DNA of 64,000 nt, taken from Sphingopyxis sp. LK2115 (GTDB taxonomy: Bacteria; Pseudomonadota; Alphaproteobacteria; Sphingomonadales; Sphingomonadaceae). The stretch spans positions 62,001-126,000 of the forward strand of contig NZ_JABWGQ010000044.1 of the NCBI RefSeq assembly GCF_014595975.1, read 5' to 3'. Shown piece after piece: positions 6,899 to 19,254 of the stretch (its first letter is position 1; every line of letters starts with the position of its first letter). The translations under genes were made by a program, and so were the position numbers. The notes under the pieces were generated by a model. It ran no database searches and was not told the DNA's origin. It worked only from the letters and a program-made list of their open reading frames with translations.

Positions 6899-8965
6899 AT
6901 GCGTAACCTTCTCCTGACCAGCGCGCTCGCGCTCGCCGCCGCCCTTTCGTCCCCCGCCATGGCCCGGCCGATGACCGAGGTGGACCTTGCAACATTGAAG
7001 CGCGTCGCCGCGCCCGCCGCATCGCCCGACGGGCGCTGGGTGGTATTCCAGATGACCGAGACCGAGGCGGGCACCTACAAGCGTTCGACCGGCCTCTGGC
7101 TCGTTGATCGTCATGCCAAAGGCGCCAAGCCGATTCCGATCGCGGACAGTGTTGGCAAAAACGAAAGCGCCCCTGCTTTTGACAGGAACGGCATCCTCTA
7201 TTTCCTGTCGAACGCGTCGGGCAAAAGCGAGGTGTGGCGGACCGATCCCAAAGTCGGGGGCGCCGCGATGCAGGTCACCGACACCAGGGCCGACGTCGCG
7301 GGTTTCAAGATTTCGCCTGACGCGACGAAGCTGCTTGCCTGGGGCGACATTCCCAAGGAATGCACCGACTTCGGTTGCGAAGCGAAAGACAAGGGCGCGC
7401 TCGTCGGCCCTGGCAGCGGCCGACTTTACAAGGATGGCGTCGGCTTCGTCCGCCACTGGGACGAATGGGAAACGCCGGGCACCTACAGCCGCCCCTTCAT
7501 CTTCAACCTGGACGGCGGCAAGGCGACCGCCGCCCGCCCCGCCGATGCCGGGCTGATCGGCGACACGCCGACCAAACCCTTTGGCGGCGGCGAGGAACTC
7601 GCCTGGGGTGCCGACAGCCGCACCGTCTTTTTCACGATGCGCAAGGCCGACCGGAACGAACCGATGTCGACCAACCTCGACATCTATCGCTGGCTTGTCG
7701 ACAGCCGGATGATGCCGGTCAACCTGACGGCGGACAATCAGGCCACCGACACGCTGCCCACGCCTTCGCCCGATGGGAAATGGCTTGCCTATGCCGCGAT
7801 GGCGCGGCCGGGTTATGAGGCCGACCGGCTGGTGCTGATGCTCCGCGACCTCGAAAGCGGAAAGACCCGGAAACTCACCGACGCATGGGATCGCTCGGTC
7901 GGTTCGATCGCCTGGGCGCCCGACGGCAAGTCGCTCTATGTGACTGCGCAGGATGTGCTTGAACATCCCATGTTCCGCGTCGATGTTGCAACGGGCAGGG
8001 TCGAGCGGCTGAAGGCATCGCCCGAGGCGCTGGAGGGCAATATCGGCGACGTCACACCGCTTTCCGGCGGCGCGCTTCTTTATTCGCGCAACAGCGCGCT
8101 CGCGCCGACCGACCTGTTCGTGCGCGATGCCAGGGGCAAGGTCCGACAGCTCACCAATGTGAATGCCGATCGCCTTGCCGAGTTCGATCCGGTCAAGCTC
8201 GAAAAGATCCGCTTCGCGGGGGCGAACGGCGACACCGTCTGGGGCATGATCCTGAAACCCGCGAACAGCACGGCGAAGCTTCCGGTTGCCTTCATCGTCC
8301 ATGGCGGCCCGCAGAGCAGCTTTGGCAACAGCTGGTCGACGCGCTGGAACCCGCGTCTGTTCGCGCAGCAGGGCTATGGTGTCGTTACCGTCGATTTCCA
8401 CGGTTCGACGGGCTATGGTCAGGCCTTCACCGACAGCATCAACCGGGATTGGGGCGGCAAGCCGCTCGAAGACCTGAAACTCGGCCTTGCCGCGGCGGGC
8501 CAGCAGGATGCGCAGCTCGACGTCGCCAACGCCTGCGCGCTCGGCGCCTCCTATGGCGGCTATATGATGAACTGGATCGCCGGTCAGTGGACCGACGGCT
8601 TCAAATGCCTCGTCCAGCACGACGGCGTATTTGATCTGCGCGCCATGGCGTTCGAGACCGAGGAACTATGGTTCGACGAATGGGATCATGGCGGCCCCTG
8701 GTGGGAACGCACCGACCCCGAAAAGTGGAACCCGGTCAATCATGTCGACAAGTGGAAAACCCCGATGCTCGTCATCACCGGCGAAAAGGATTTCCGCATC
8801 CCCTACAGCCAGGGCCTCGCCGCCTTCACCGCGCTCCAGCGCCGCGGCGTGCCGTCGCAGCTGCTCGTCTTTCCCGACGAAAACCATTGGGTGCTGAAGG
8901 GCGCGAACAGCGTCCAGTGGCACCAGACAGTGTTCAATTGGCTGGATAGCTATTTGAAGAAATAA
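6899..8965 (+). CDS. Exported S9 family prolyl oligopeptidase-like peptidase
   Basis: A 688-residue periplasmic serine peptidase of family S9 (dipeptidyl/acylaminoacyl peptidase group). Residues 1-23 form a signal peptide ending AMA. The N-terminal half (about 30-420) contains repeated SPDGRW/SPDGKW-type blades of a beta-propeller, and the C-terminal alpha/beta-hydrolase domain carries the triad Ser551 (GASYGGY), Asp631 (GEKDFRIPY) and His663 (ENHWVLKG). A dipeptide-entry loop (FVRHWDEWETPG) is near 180. It stands alone between the PilZ gene and valS and probably helps degrade imported peptides. The exact cleavage preference cannot be read from the sequence. Confidence 0.92.
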   Translation: MRNLLLTSALALAAALSSPAMARPMTEVDLATLKRVAAPAASPDGRWVVFQMTETEAGTYKRSTGLWLVDRHAKGAKPIPIADSVGKNESAPAFDRNGILYFLSNASGKSEVWRTDPKVGGAAMQVTDTRADVAGFKISPDATKLLAWGDIPKECTDFGCEAKDKGALVGPGSGRLYKDGVGFVRHWDEWETPGTYSRPFIFNLDGGKATAARPADAGLIGDTPTKPFGGGEELAWGADSRTVFFTMRKADRNEPMSTNLDIYRWLVDSRMMPVNLTADNQATDTLPTPSPDGKWLAYAAMARPGYEADRLVLMLRDLESGKTRKLTDAWDRSVGSIAWAPDGKSLYVTAQDVLEHPMFRVDVATGRVERLKASPEALEGNIGDVTPLSGGALLYSRNSALAPTDLFVRDARGKVRQLTNVNADRLAEFDPVKLEKIRFAGANGDTVWGMILKPANSTAKLPVAFIVHGGPQSSFGNSWSTRWNPRLFAQQGYGVVTVDFHGSTGYGQAFTDSINRDWGGKPLEDLKLGLAAAGQQDAQLDVANACALGASYGGYMMNWIAGQWTDGFKCLVQHDGVFDLRAMAFETEELWFDEWDHGGPWWERTDPEKWNPVNHVDKWKTPMLVITGEKDFRIPYSQGLAAFTALQRRGVPSQLLVFPDENHWVLKGANSVQWHQTVFNWLDSYLKK

Positions 8966-8977
8966 CGACCGCTCCGA

Positions 8978-9108
8978 TTCCGTTCGTGTCGAGCGCTTCG
9001 ACGGCCTTGCAGGCGCTCAGGATAAGCGTCGATCGTTGGTCGAAGTCGATACACCGCGAGGCCGGGCGCCATCGACGGGCGCCTCGACTTCGCTCGATGC
9101 GAACGGAA
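8978..9108. repeat. Dispersed palindromic repeat, family A (paired element)
   Basis: Two inverted 18-base arms (8978-8995, TTCCGTTCGTGTCGAGCG, and 9091-9108) differ at only two or three positions and flank about 95 bases. Inside is GGCGCTCAGGATAAG, whose reverse complement recurs in the element at 32513-32640. The element fills most of the gap between the S9 peptidase and valS. The layout resembles a bacterial interspersed mosaic element or a small non-autonomous repeat. Confidence 0.7.
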
Positions 9109-9177
9109 CAGCGGTAACGTCCGCCGGACAGCTTCCCCCTTGCCGCCTCGCCGCCCGGCTGGCAAAGGCGCCCCGCT

Positions 9178-11859
9178 ATGCCGATGGAAAAAACCTTTGA
9201 TCCCGCCGCCATTGAAGCGAAATGGGCCCATGCGTGGGAAAGCCGCGGGCTGTTCCGTCCGCACCGCCCCGACGCCACCCCCTTCACGATCGTCAACCCA
9301 CCGCCCAATGTCACCGGCGCGCTGCACATCGGCCACGCGCTCGACAATACGTTGCAGGACGTGCTGATCCGTTACGAACGGCTGCGCGGCAAGGATGCGC
9401 TGTGGGTCGTCGGCACCGACCATGCCGGCATCGCGACGCAGATGGTCGTTGAGCGCCAGCTCAATGAACGCCAGCAGAAGCGCACCGATTTCACCCGCGA
9501 CGAGTTCGTCGACAAGGTGTGGGAATGGAAGGCGGAGAGCGGCGGCCAGATCACCCGCCAGCTTCGCCGCCTCGGCTGCTCGATGGACTGGAGCCGCGAA
9601 CAGTTCACGATGGACCCGCATTTCACCAAGGCGGTGGTCAAGGTTTTCGTCGACCTGCACAAGAAGGGCCTGATCTACCGCGACAAGCGGCTGGTGAACT
9701 GGGACCCCAAGCTCAAGACCGCAATATCCGACCTCGAAGTCGAAACGCACGAGGTGCAGGGCGGATTCTGGCATTTCAAATATCCGCTCGCCGACGGCGT
9801 GACGCTCGATGACGGGCGCGACCATATCGTGGTCGCGACAACGCGGCCCGAAACGATGCTTGCCGACATGGCGGTCGCCGTGCATCCGGGCGACGAACGC
9901 TACAGGAGCGTGATCGGCAAGCTGGTCAAGCTGCCGATTACGGGCCGCCTTGTGCCGGTCGTCGCCGACGAGCATGCCGACCCCGAACTGGGCAGCGGCG
10001 CGGTGAAGATCACGCCGGGGCATGATTTCAACGACTTCGAAGTCGGCAAGCGCGCTGGTTTCAAGCCCGGCGAAATGCTGAACATGCTCGACGGCGACGC
10101 GAACGTCATCCAGACCGCCGACGGGCTGATCCCGCAGGAATATCTCGGCCTTCACCGTTTTCGGCGCGACGGTGTCGATGGCGCGCGCGAACTGGTGGTG
10201 CGGCGGATGAAGGAAGCCGGCTTCCTGATCCCGCACATCGACAAGGATGGGGGCGAACATGATGCCGAGCCGCGCGCGATCCAGACTCCCTTCGGCGACC
10301 GCGGCGGCGTGGTGATCGAACCCTGGCTGACCGACCAATGGTATGTCGACGCCGAAAAACTCGCAGAGCCGCCGATGCGGGCGGTACGCGACGGGCGCAT
10401 CCAGATCGTGCCAAAGACGTGGGAAAAGACTTTCTTCAACTGGATGGAGAATATCCAGCCCTGGTGCGTCTCGCGGCAATTGTGGTGGGGCCACCGGATT
10501 CCGGCCTGGTATGCCGACGACGGCCGCATCTTTGTCGCCGAGACCGAACAGGAAGCACAGGCCGAAGCGGGCGCAGGCGTTACGCTCACGCGCGACGAGG
10601 ACGTCCTCGACACCTGGTTCTCCTCGGCGCTCTGGCCCTTCGCGACGCTCGGCTGGCCCGAAAATAGCGATCTCCTCAACCGCCACTACCCCAACGACGT
10701 CCTTATCTCGGGCTTCGACATCCTCTTTTTCTGGGATGCCCGCATGGCGATGATGGGGATGGAGTTCATGGGGGAAGTCCCGTGGCGGACGCTCTATCTC
10801 CATGGCCTCGTCCGCGCGCCCGACGGCGCGAAAATGTCGAAGTCAAAGGGCAATGTCGTCGATCCGATCGGGCTGATCGACCAATATGGCGCCGACGCGC
10901 TGCGCTTTTTCATGGCAGCGATGGAAACCCAGGGCCGCGACATCAAGATGGATGACGCGCGCCTGGCAGGCTATCGCAATTTTGCGACGAAGCTGTGGAA
11001 CGCCGCGCGCTTCTGCGAAGCCAATGGCATTTCGGCCTCGACCAGCCTTGACGCCCCCGCGGCGATGCTGCCGGTCAATCGCTGGATCATCGGCGAGGTC
11101 GCGGACACCGTCGCCGCGATGGAGACCGCCTTCGCCGCCTATCGCTTCGACGAAGCCGCGAACGCCATCTACAGCTTTGCCTGGGACCGCTTCTGCGACT
11201 GGTATCTGGAGCTGATCAAGGGAAATATCGACGACGAGACCAGAGTGGTCGCGGGCTGGGTGCTCGACCAGATCCTTGTCATGCTCCACCCCTTTATGCC
11301 CTTCATCACCGAAGAGCTGTGGACGGGGCTTGGCGAGCGCGCGGATTATCCGCTGATTACGGCCAAATGGCCCGCACCGAATGCGGCGCGCGACGCAGAC
11401 GCCAGCGCCGACATCGACTGGCTGATCAAGCTGGTGAGCGAATTGCGCGCGGCCAAGGCCGAACTCGGCCTGCCCCCCGGAGCGCGCCTGACCGCGCATT
11501 TTCCGCCGTCGCTCAACGCTCGCGCCGACAAGCTCAAGGCACAGCTCGACCGCCTTGCGCGCCTCGAAACCATCCGCTTCGACCCTGCCCCCGCAGGCGC
11601 TTCGGCGCAGCTCGTCGTCGAAGGCGAGACGATCACGGTTCCGCTTGAAGGCGTGATCGACATCGCCGCGGAACGCGATCGGCTGACCAGGGCACTCGCC
11701 GCCGCAACGAAGGAGCGCGACAGCCTCGCGGGGCGGCTCAATAACCCCTCTTTCGTCGAGCGCGCGAAGCCCGAAGCCGTTGAAAAGGCACGCGCCGACC
11801 ATGCCGCCAAGGAAGCGGAGGCCGACCGCCTGGCCGCCGCGCTCGCGCGCCTGGGTTAA
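9178..11859 (+). CDS. valS: Valyl-tRNA synthetase
   Basis: An 893-residue class I aminoacyl-tRNA synthetase that charges tRNA-Val. The ATP-binding HIGH motif is at residues 50-53 ([10 protein letters not shown]) and the KMSKS loop at 552-556. The CP1 editing domain lies between them, including the [17 protein letters not shown] segment. The anticodon-binding helical domain starts near 620 (NRWIIGEVA), and a C-terminal coiled coil begins near 820 ([13 protein letters not shown]), typical of ValRS. The length matches the bacterial family. ATG 9178 agrees with the usual MEKTFDP-like N-terminus. The gene appears to be its own transcription unit. Confidence 0.97.
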   Translation: MPMEKTFDPAAIEAKWAHAWESRGLFRPHRPDATPFTIVNPPPNVTGALHIGHALDNTLQDVLIRYERLRGKDALWVVGTDHAGIATQMVVERQLNERQQKRTDFTRDEFVDKVWEWKAESGGQITRQLRRLGCSMDWSREQFTMDPHFTKAVVKVFVDLHKKGLIYRDKRLVNWDPKLKTAISDLEVETHEVQGGFWHFKYPLADGVTLDDGRDHIVVATTRPETMLADMAVAVHPGDERYRSVIGKLVKLPITGRLVPVVADEHADPELGSGAVKITPGHDFNDFEVGKRAGFKPGEMLNMLDGDANVIQTADGLIPQEYLGLHRFRRDGVDGARELVVRRMKEAGFLIPHIDKDGGEHDAEPRAIQTPFGDRGGVVIEPWLTDQWYVDAEKLAEPPMRAVRDGRIQIVPKTWEKTFFNWMENIQPWCVSRQLWWGHRIPAWYADDGRIFVAETEQEAQAEAGAGVTLTRDEDVLDTWFSSALWPFATLGWPENSDLLNRHYPNDVLISGFDILFFWDARMAMMGMEFMGEVPWRTLYLHGLVRAPDGAKMSKSKGNVVDPIGLIDQYGADALRFFMAAMETQGRDIKMDDARLAGYRNFATKLWNAARFCEANGISASTSLDAPAAMLPVNRWIIGEVADTVAAMETAFAAYRFDEAANAIYSFAWDRFCDWYLELIKGNIDDETRVVAGWVLDQILVMLHPFMPFITEELWTGLGERADYPLITAKWPAPNAARDADASADIDWLIKLVSELRAAKAELGLPPGARLTAHFPPSLNARADKLKAQLDRLARLETIRFDPAPAGASAQLVVEGETITVPLEGVIDIAAERDRLTRALAAATKERDSLAGRLNNPSFVERAKPEAVEKARADHAAKEAEADRLAAALARLG

Positions 11860-11960
11860 TCGGCGCGCGGCGCAGCTTTCGACCAAGGCGCGGGCGGCTT
11901 CGACTGGCGGCCCGCTGCGCACTGGTCAGCGGGCGGGTATTGGCGCTAGAAGCGGGGATA

Positions 11961-13133
11961 ATGAACGCCAATCTCCGCAAAGACGCGCTGCGCGACCAGC
12001 GCGCGAAAATGCTCGCGGCGGCGCCTGACTGGCGCGCGTCCGACGCGCGCGTCAATCCGCGCGTCGCGATCGGGTCGATCCTCGCCATGTGGCTGATCTA
12101 TTTCCTCATCACCACCGGCCTCGCCATGCTGACCGGCGCGAGCGAACAATGGTCCTATGCCGGGCGCCGCGCGATCGTCGTGGTCGCGGGCATCCTGTGC
12201 ACCTTCGTGCTCTATCAATTGCTCCAGCGCGTGCAGCCGCGCAGCTTCGGTGCGCGGCTCGCCGCGGCGCTCGGCGCGGCGGTGCCGCTCGTGATCCTCT
12301 ATGCGAGCATCAACCTGTTCGTTTTCTTCTATTGGTTCCCGGCGCCCGACACCGCGAAGATCATCGAAGAGGTGCAGTCGAAGTTCCCGGTGGCGTGGGA
12401 AATGGTGCTGATCCTCGACAGTTCGATCCGCTGGTATTTCTTTTTTGCCGTGTGGGCGGCGCTTTATGTCGCTTTCGGCTATGCGAACGAGATGCGCGCG
12501 GTCGAACGCCGCGCCAATCATTTCCGTATGGAGGCCAAGAATGCGCAGCTCCGCGCGCTCCATTACCAGGTCAATCCGCATTTCCTGTTCAACACGCTGA
12601 ACTCGCTCTCGACGCTCGTGCTCAAGGGCTCGAAGAGCGAGGCCGAGACGATGATCATGAACCTGTCGTCCTTCCTGCGCTCAAGCCTTGCGGTCGATCC
12701 CGAGCAGCTCGTCAGTCTCGACGAGGAAATCGCGCTCCAGCGCCTTTATCTGGACATCGAGCAAGCGCGCTTTCCTGACCGGTTGCAAGTCGAGGTGTCG
12801 ATGCCCGACGAGCTCAAACATGCGTGCGTGCCGGTGCTCATCCTGCAACCGATCATCGAAAATGCGATCAAATATGGCGTGTCGCCCAGCAAGGGCAAAA
12901 TCGCGATTCGCCTGCAAGCCAGCGCCGAATATGGCCTGCTCGTCTTGCGCATCGAAAATGACATCGACCCCAAGGCGCCGGTGCCGGCGTCCGGAACCGG
13001 CCTTGGCCTCGGCAATGTTCGCGAGCGCTTGCTGACCCGCTATGGCCCCGCGGCTGGGTGCGAATGGGGCAAATCGGACGATGGCGGCTTTGTCGTTTCG
13101 CTATGGCTGCCGCTGGCACGGGAGGCTTGCTGA
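11961..13133 (+). CDS. LytS/YehU-type sensor histidine kinase
   Basis: A 390-residue membrane histidine kinase of the His_kinase (PF06580) family. Four membrane segments lie at about 37-57, 70-90, 103-125 and 150-173, with no large periplasmic sensor domain. The phosphoacceptor is His201 in HYQVNPHFLFNTLNSLS. The ATPase N-box is QPIIENAIKYGV (Asn301) and the G-box GTGLGLGNVRERL near 347. ATG 11961, preceded by GCGGGG, is preferred over a TTG seven codons upstream. The stop overlaps the LytTR regulator start in TGATG, so the two form a coupled two-component system. The signal and target genes are not evident. Confidence 0.9.
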   Translation: MNANLRKDALRDQRAKMLAAAPDWRASDARVNPRVAIGSILAMWLIYFLITTGLAMLTGASEQWSYAGRRAIVVVAGILCTFVLYQLLQRVQPRSFGARLAAALGAAVPLVILYASINLFVFFYWFPAPDTAKIIEEVQSKFPVAWEMVLILDSSIRWYFFFAVWAALYVAFGYANEMRAVERRANHFRMEAKNAQLRALHYQVNPHFLFNTLNSLSTLVLKGSKSEAETMIMNLSSFLRSSLAVDPEQLVSLDEEIALQRLYLDIEQARFPDRLQVEVSMPDELKHACVPVLILQPIIENAIKYGVSPSKGKIAIRLQASAEYGLLVLRIENDIDPKAPVPASGTGLGLGNVRERLLTRYGPAAGCEWGKSDDGGFVVSLWLPLAREAC

Positions 13134-13864
13134 TGCTTCAGACCTTGCGCACATTGATCGTCGATGACGAGCCGCTTGCGATCGAGCGGCTTCAGATCCT
13201 TGCCGGGCAACAGGATGGGATTTCGCTCGTCGGCACCGCCAGCGACGGCGCCTCGGCGCTGCGCATGGTCGATGCGCTCGCCCCCGACCTGCTGCTCTGC
13301 GACATCGCGATGCCCGACCTCAACGGGCTGGAGGTGGCAGCGGCGATCGAGCGGCTCGACAATCCGCCCGCGATCGTCTTCGTCACCGCCTTCGATCGCT
13401 ACGCCGTTGCCGCGTTCGAGGTCGCGGCGGTCGACTATCTGCTGAAACCCGTTGCCCCCGACAGGCTGGCGCGCGCCTTGTCGCGCGTACGCGAATGGCG
13501 CGCAGCCGAGCGCGCTCCGGCGCAGAAGAGCAAGTGGATCACCGAATTCTGGGTCCAGAACCGCGGCGAGATGCTGCGCATCGACGCGGCGCAGGTCGAT
13601 CTGATCGAAGCCGAACGCGATTATATGCGCCTGCACGTCGGCGCGCGCAGCTGGCTGATTCACCAGACGATCAAATCGTTGGAAGCACGGATGAACCCCG
13701 ATCAGTTCATGCGTATCCACCGGTCGAAGATGATCCGGCGGGACGGCATCGTCGGGCTGAAACATCATGGCGACGGCGCGTGGAGCGTCGACCTGGGCGA
13801 AGGCGGCGTGCACCGCATCGGCCGCACCTATCTGCACGATGTAAAGGCGATCATGCACGCATGA
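13133..13864 (+). CDS. LytTR family response regulator
   Basis: A 243-residue response regulator. The receiver domain (about 7-120) has the acidic pair DDE at 11-13, phosphoacceptor Asp57 (LLCDIAMPDLNG), a conserved VTAFDRYA segment and Lys-Pro (LLKPV) near 105. The C-terminal LytTR DNA-binding domain (about 140-243) includes the DLIEAERDYMRLHVG and MRIHRSKMIRRDGI signatures. The start overlaps the kinase stop by one base, so this is its cognate regulator. LytTR regulators bind direct repeats upstream of target promoters; I saw no obvious operator in the adjoining DNA. Confidence 0.92.
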   Translation: MLQTLRTLIVDDEPLAIERLQILAGQQDGISLVGTASDGASALRMVDALAPDLLLCDIAMPDLNGLEVAAAIERLDNPPAIVFVTAFDRYAVAAFEVAAVDYLLKPVAPDRLARALSRVREWRAAERAPAQKSKWITEFWVQNRGEMLRIDAAQVDLIEAERDYMRLHVGARSWLIHQTIKSLEARMNPDQFMRIHRSKMIRRDGIVGLKHHGDGAWSVDLGEGGVHRIGRTYLHDVKAIMHA

Positions 13865-13868
13865 AAAA

Positions 13869-13895
13869 GCGGCCATGCCGCCAGGGCATGACCGC
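13869..13895. terminator. Candidate bidirectional terminator between convergent genes
   Basis: An 11-base stem with one mismatch (GCGG-C-CATGCC pairing GGCATG-A-CCGC) sits between the convergent response regulator and UrcA genes. An A-run precedes it. The T-run on the plus side is poor, so termination would be stronger for minus-strand transcription. Confidence 0.5.
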
Positions 13896-13922
13896 CTTCA
13901 CAAATGATCGCAAGGGACACGA

Positions 13923-14282
13923 TCAGGGCGCGGCGGCGATCACGAGCCGGCCAGCCTCGGCATAGCGCGCGCCATTACCGTTGAAAAGTTCGGCCAGCTT
14001 GATCTCCGCGTCAGCCAGCGCCGATTTTTCGCAACGGATCGCGATGGCGCGCTCGTGGAGCGGCTGACGATAATGCGGCCGACTGCCGCACACCTTCTGC
14101 ACCGCATATTTGACCCGCGTTGTCAGCGATTCGCGGCCGTCTTCGGTTGCAAGGTTGAGGTCATCGTAGCGCACGATAGTCGTTCGCCGTTCGCCTTCTT
14201 CGTCGACGGCAGCGGCCGCGGGGACCGCAAGGCCGGTCAGCGCCATCGGTGCCGCCAGCAGGATGAAATTAAGGTTCGCCAT
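13923..14282 (-). CDS. UrcA family protein
   Basis: A 119-residue exported protein of the UrcA family, small proteins of unknown function that are frequent in sphingomonads and caulobacters. A signal peptide of about 25 residues (ending VPAAAA) is followed by the RTTIVRYDDLNLATEDG and LTTRVKYAVQKVCG signatures. Two cysteines (KVCG and IRCEK) probably form a disulfide. ATG 14282 is preceded by a GAGGA-like ribosome site; longer frames lack a signal peptide. It is convergent with the LytTR regulator and divergent from an unknown gene starting near 14507. Confidence 0.8.
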   Translation of the reverse strand: MANLNFILLAAPMALTGLAVPAAAAVDEEGERRTTIVRYDDLNLATEDGRESLTTRVKYAVQKVCGSRPHYRQPLHERAIAIRCEKSALADAEIKLAELFNGNGARYAEAGRLVIAAAP

Positions 14283-14506
14283 GGGGGAGTCCTCTCGCAG
14301 GGGATCGGATGCGGGATACGAAGCGCCCGGACCGGGGAGACCGAGGCCCTCCGCATCCCGCAGCGTTGGAATGGCGGATTTGCTCCGTTCGATCACCCCA
14401 GGTTCGACCGGATCGGCGGGCACGTCGATCAGACCGACCAATGGCATCCAATCATCGACGAATGGCCGACGGCGCAGTAATTTCGTGACACAATTCTTGC
14501 GTCTCG

Positions 14507-15034
14507 GTGTCAGAACGCCCACTTTTTGTCATCGTGAAGAAATTATCTTGCCAAGCGAGTCGGAAGATCGAAAGCGCACTGCTCCGCGGCGTGCTGCTGG
14601 TCGGCGTCGGTGTCCTGTGCGGCGCGCTTCTGGGCGACATGGCCGCAGGAAAGCGGTTGAACGCTGACACGGCCGACATCCCAATGTCCTACACAGCGCT
14701 CAGCGCCAACCCCGATGCGGCCGCGAATCCCTTGATCGAACCCGACCCTTGCCGCGCTTGCCCCGACAGCTATGGCGTCGCCGCGCGGCTCCGCGCTGAC
14801 CGGGAAGATCGCGCGGACGACCTGTTCCGCGCGCTGGGGGCCGTCGAACCGAATGTCGACGACGCCGAGGCCGAGGAAAATTATCAGTATGGCGGCAGTT
14901 TTCCTGATCTTGCACCGCGATCGCCCGCGTCAGCCATCGAAAGGCCCACCTCGACACCGGATGGCGAGACGGATCGGGATGCGGAACGCCCCGCCCGAAC
15001 CGATCCGCCCGATTCTATTGCGGAGGCGTCTTGA
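14507..15034 (+). CDS. Hypothetical protein with N-terminal membrane segment
   Basis: A 175-residue protein I do not recognise. One hydrophobic segment (about 26-45, ALLRGVLLVGVGVLCGALLG) follows a basic start, so it is a single-pass membrane or exported protein. A short CRACP motif lies near 82. The rest is hydrophilic, acidic and poor in predicted structure, ending in Ser/Thr/Pro/Asp-rich sequence. GTG 14507 and GTG 14534 are both plausible starts. The last 20 bases overlap the end of the convergent gene 15015-15416. Codon use is ordinary for the window. Confidence 0.55.
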   Translation: MSERPLFVIVKKLSCQASRKIESALLRGVLLVGVGVLCGALLGDMAAGKRLNADTADIPMSYTALSANPDAAANPLIEPDPCRACPDSYGVAARLRADREDRADDLFRALGAVEPNVDDAEAEENYQYGGSFPDLAPRSPASAIERPTSTPDGETDRDAERPARTDPPDSIAEAS

Positions 15035-15416
15035 CCGGCGGCGCGCAGCGCGTCGTGTCACCCGCCTTGCATGCAGCGACGTCGGCTTCCCATTTCATCC
15101 GCTCCTCGGCAGACATTGCGGCAAGGCGCGCCTTTTCGGCTTCATAGGCAGCAGTTTCCTCGGCAAAGACTTGCTGGTCGTGCGCAACCTGCTGTGCCGC
15201 CGCAGAAACTTCCTGCATATAGAGGAGGTTATCGCTCCGCGCCCGCGCCGCCTGCTCGGCGTTGAGACGTGCGGTGTTGGCCCGCTCTTCGGCCGTGGTG
15301 CCATCGGGCAATTTCTTTTGGGCCACAGGCGGCGTGTCGGCTGCCTGCTGCGCGGCGGCCTGACCGGCGGCCAGCAGCGCCAGGGCAAATGAAGCGGTCC
15401 ATATTGTCCGGGTCAT
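15015..15416 (-). CDS. Small exported alanine/glutamate-rich protein
   Basis: A 133-residue secreted protein of unknown function. A signal peptide (1-23, ending GQAAAQ) is followed by a long helical, coiled-coil-prone region rich in Ala, Glu, Gln and Arg (about 40-105), for example EERANTARLNAEQAARA. The C-terminus has two cysteines (ACKAGDTTRC) and a proline-rich tail. No enzymatic motif is visible. It is convergent with the preceding unknown gene, overlapping it by 20 bases, so no terminator separates them. Confidence 0.65.
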   Translation of the reverse strand: MTRTIWTASFALALLAAGQAAAQQAADTPPVAQKKLPDGTTAEERANTARLNAEQAARARSDNLLYMQEVSAAAQQVAHDQQVFAEETAAYEAEKARLAAMSAEERMKWEADVAACKAGDTTRCAPPVKTPPQ

Positions 15417-15791
15417 CGAGACTTCTCCTTCGATCCACAGCCTTGCTCCAACGCGCCATCTCGCGCCGCGTTCCGGTCGCTTTTAACCTCGCGTCGGCCA
15501 GTCGTCGTGCTTGGCCCATCCTTTCCGCGCAATCGGACCCGCATTTGCGAGCCCGATGAAATATCCACTCAACCGGTCCTTATCGACCCGCTCGCGATCC
15601 TGCGCGCCGCAATACTGTTCAGCCTGTGGCAGGGCACGGCGATCGTAGCAACGGGACGCCGACGGGCCGTTGCCACGATGGATCGCTGACCCAAGGGGCC
15701 ATTGCCGCCGCGCGGCGCCCGTCCTATCCACGCGGCGAAGCGGTATAGACGACCCTTGCGTCTTTAGAACAAATCTGGAACATGCCCATCC
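15417..15791. other. Gap upstream of uvrA: LexA box plus a doubtful small ORF
   Basis: This 375-base stretch contains the uvrA promoter with a LexA box at 15767-15781 and a possible -10 (TATAGA, 15744-15749). On the minus strand, 15483-15731 could encode an 82-residue protein from GTG 15731, ending in a well-formed GYFIGLANAG / KGWAKHDDWP segment. It has no ATG and I recognise no family, so it is left as a possibility only. I see no RNA gene. Confidence 0.35.
15767..15781 (+). promoter_or_regulatory. LexA (SOS) box of uvrA
   Basis: The sequence GAAC-AAATCTG-GAAC is an exact match to the alphaproteobacterial LexA operator GAAC-N7-GAAC. It ends 11 bases before the uvrA ATG and just downstream of a possible -10 (TATAGA). 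A repressor bound here would block uvrA transcription until DNA damage triggers LexA cleavage. Confidence 0.85.
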
Positions 15792-18697
<2,906 letters not shown>

Positions 18698-18701
<4 letters not shown>

Positions 18702-19156
18702 TCACCACCGCCGCCGCCGACTTTGCCGCCGCCTTGCCGAACGGCGGCCGCCTTGCGGGGCTCGATGTCGGCACCAGGACGATAGGCGTTGCGCTGTGTG
18801 ATGCGGGCTGGTCCTTTGCAACGCCAGACAAGACGATTACCCGCAAGAAATTCGCCGCCGACCTCGACACGCTGAGGGCGCTCGTCGCCGCGCAATCGGT
18901 CGTCGGGCTGGTCGTCGGCCTGCCGCTCAACATGGACGGCAGCGACAGCCCGCGCACCCAGAGCACGCGCGCCTTTGCGCGCAACCTCGCGCCGCTCGGC
19001 CTGCCTGTCCTGCTGTGGGACGAACGCTGGTCGACCGCCGCGGTCGAACGCGCGATGATCGCTGCCGATGTCAGCCGTGCCAAACGCGCGGAACGTGTCG
19101 ACAGCGCAGCGGCGGCGTTCATCCTGCAGGGTGCGATCGACGCGATGGTGCGATAG
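18698..19156 (+). CDS. ruvX: Holliday junction resolvase-like protein RuvX (YqgF)
   Basis: A 152-residue RNase H-fold protein of the YqgF/RuvX family, linked to 16S rRNA 5'-end maturation and proposed as a Holliday-junction resolvase. The fold signature [12 protein letters not shown] (about 18-29) carries the first catalytic Asp, followed by [20 protein letters not shown] and a C-terminal [12 protein letters not shown] segment with the last acidic residue. The start overlaps the uvrA stop by four bases. This suggests it is translated from the LexA-controlled message, an uncommon pairing for this essential-type gene. Confidence 0.9.
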
Positions 19157-19254
19157 CGCAACGTCAGGACGAGCCGTGCCCCCCGAAAGAGAGCCGGGGT
19201 TCTGTTACGGATCACTTGCGATTTCCGCTTCTCGCCCCTAAACGCTCCCCTTTA

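Noticed and set aside
8950-10803. Minus-strand open frame of 617 codons opposite valS
   Set aside because: It is the complement of valS, with Arg/Ala/Asp-rich composition and no recognised motif.
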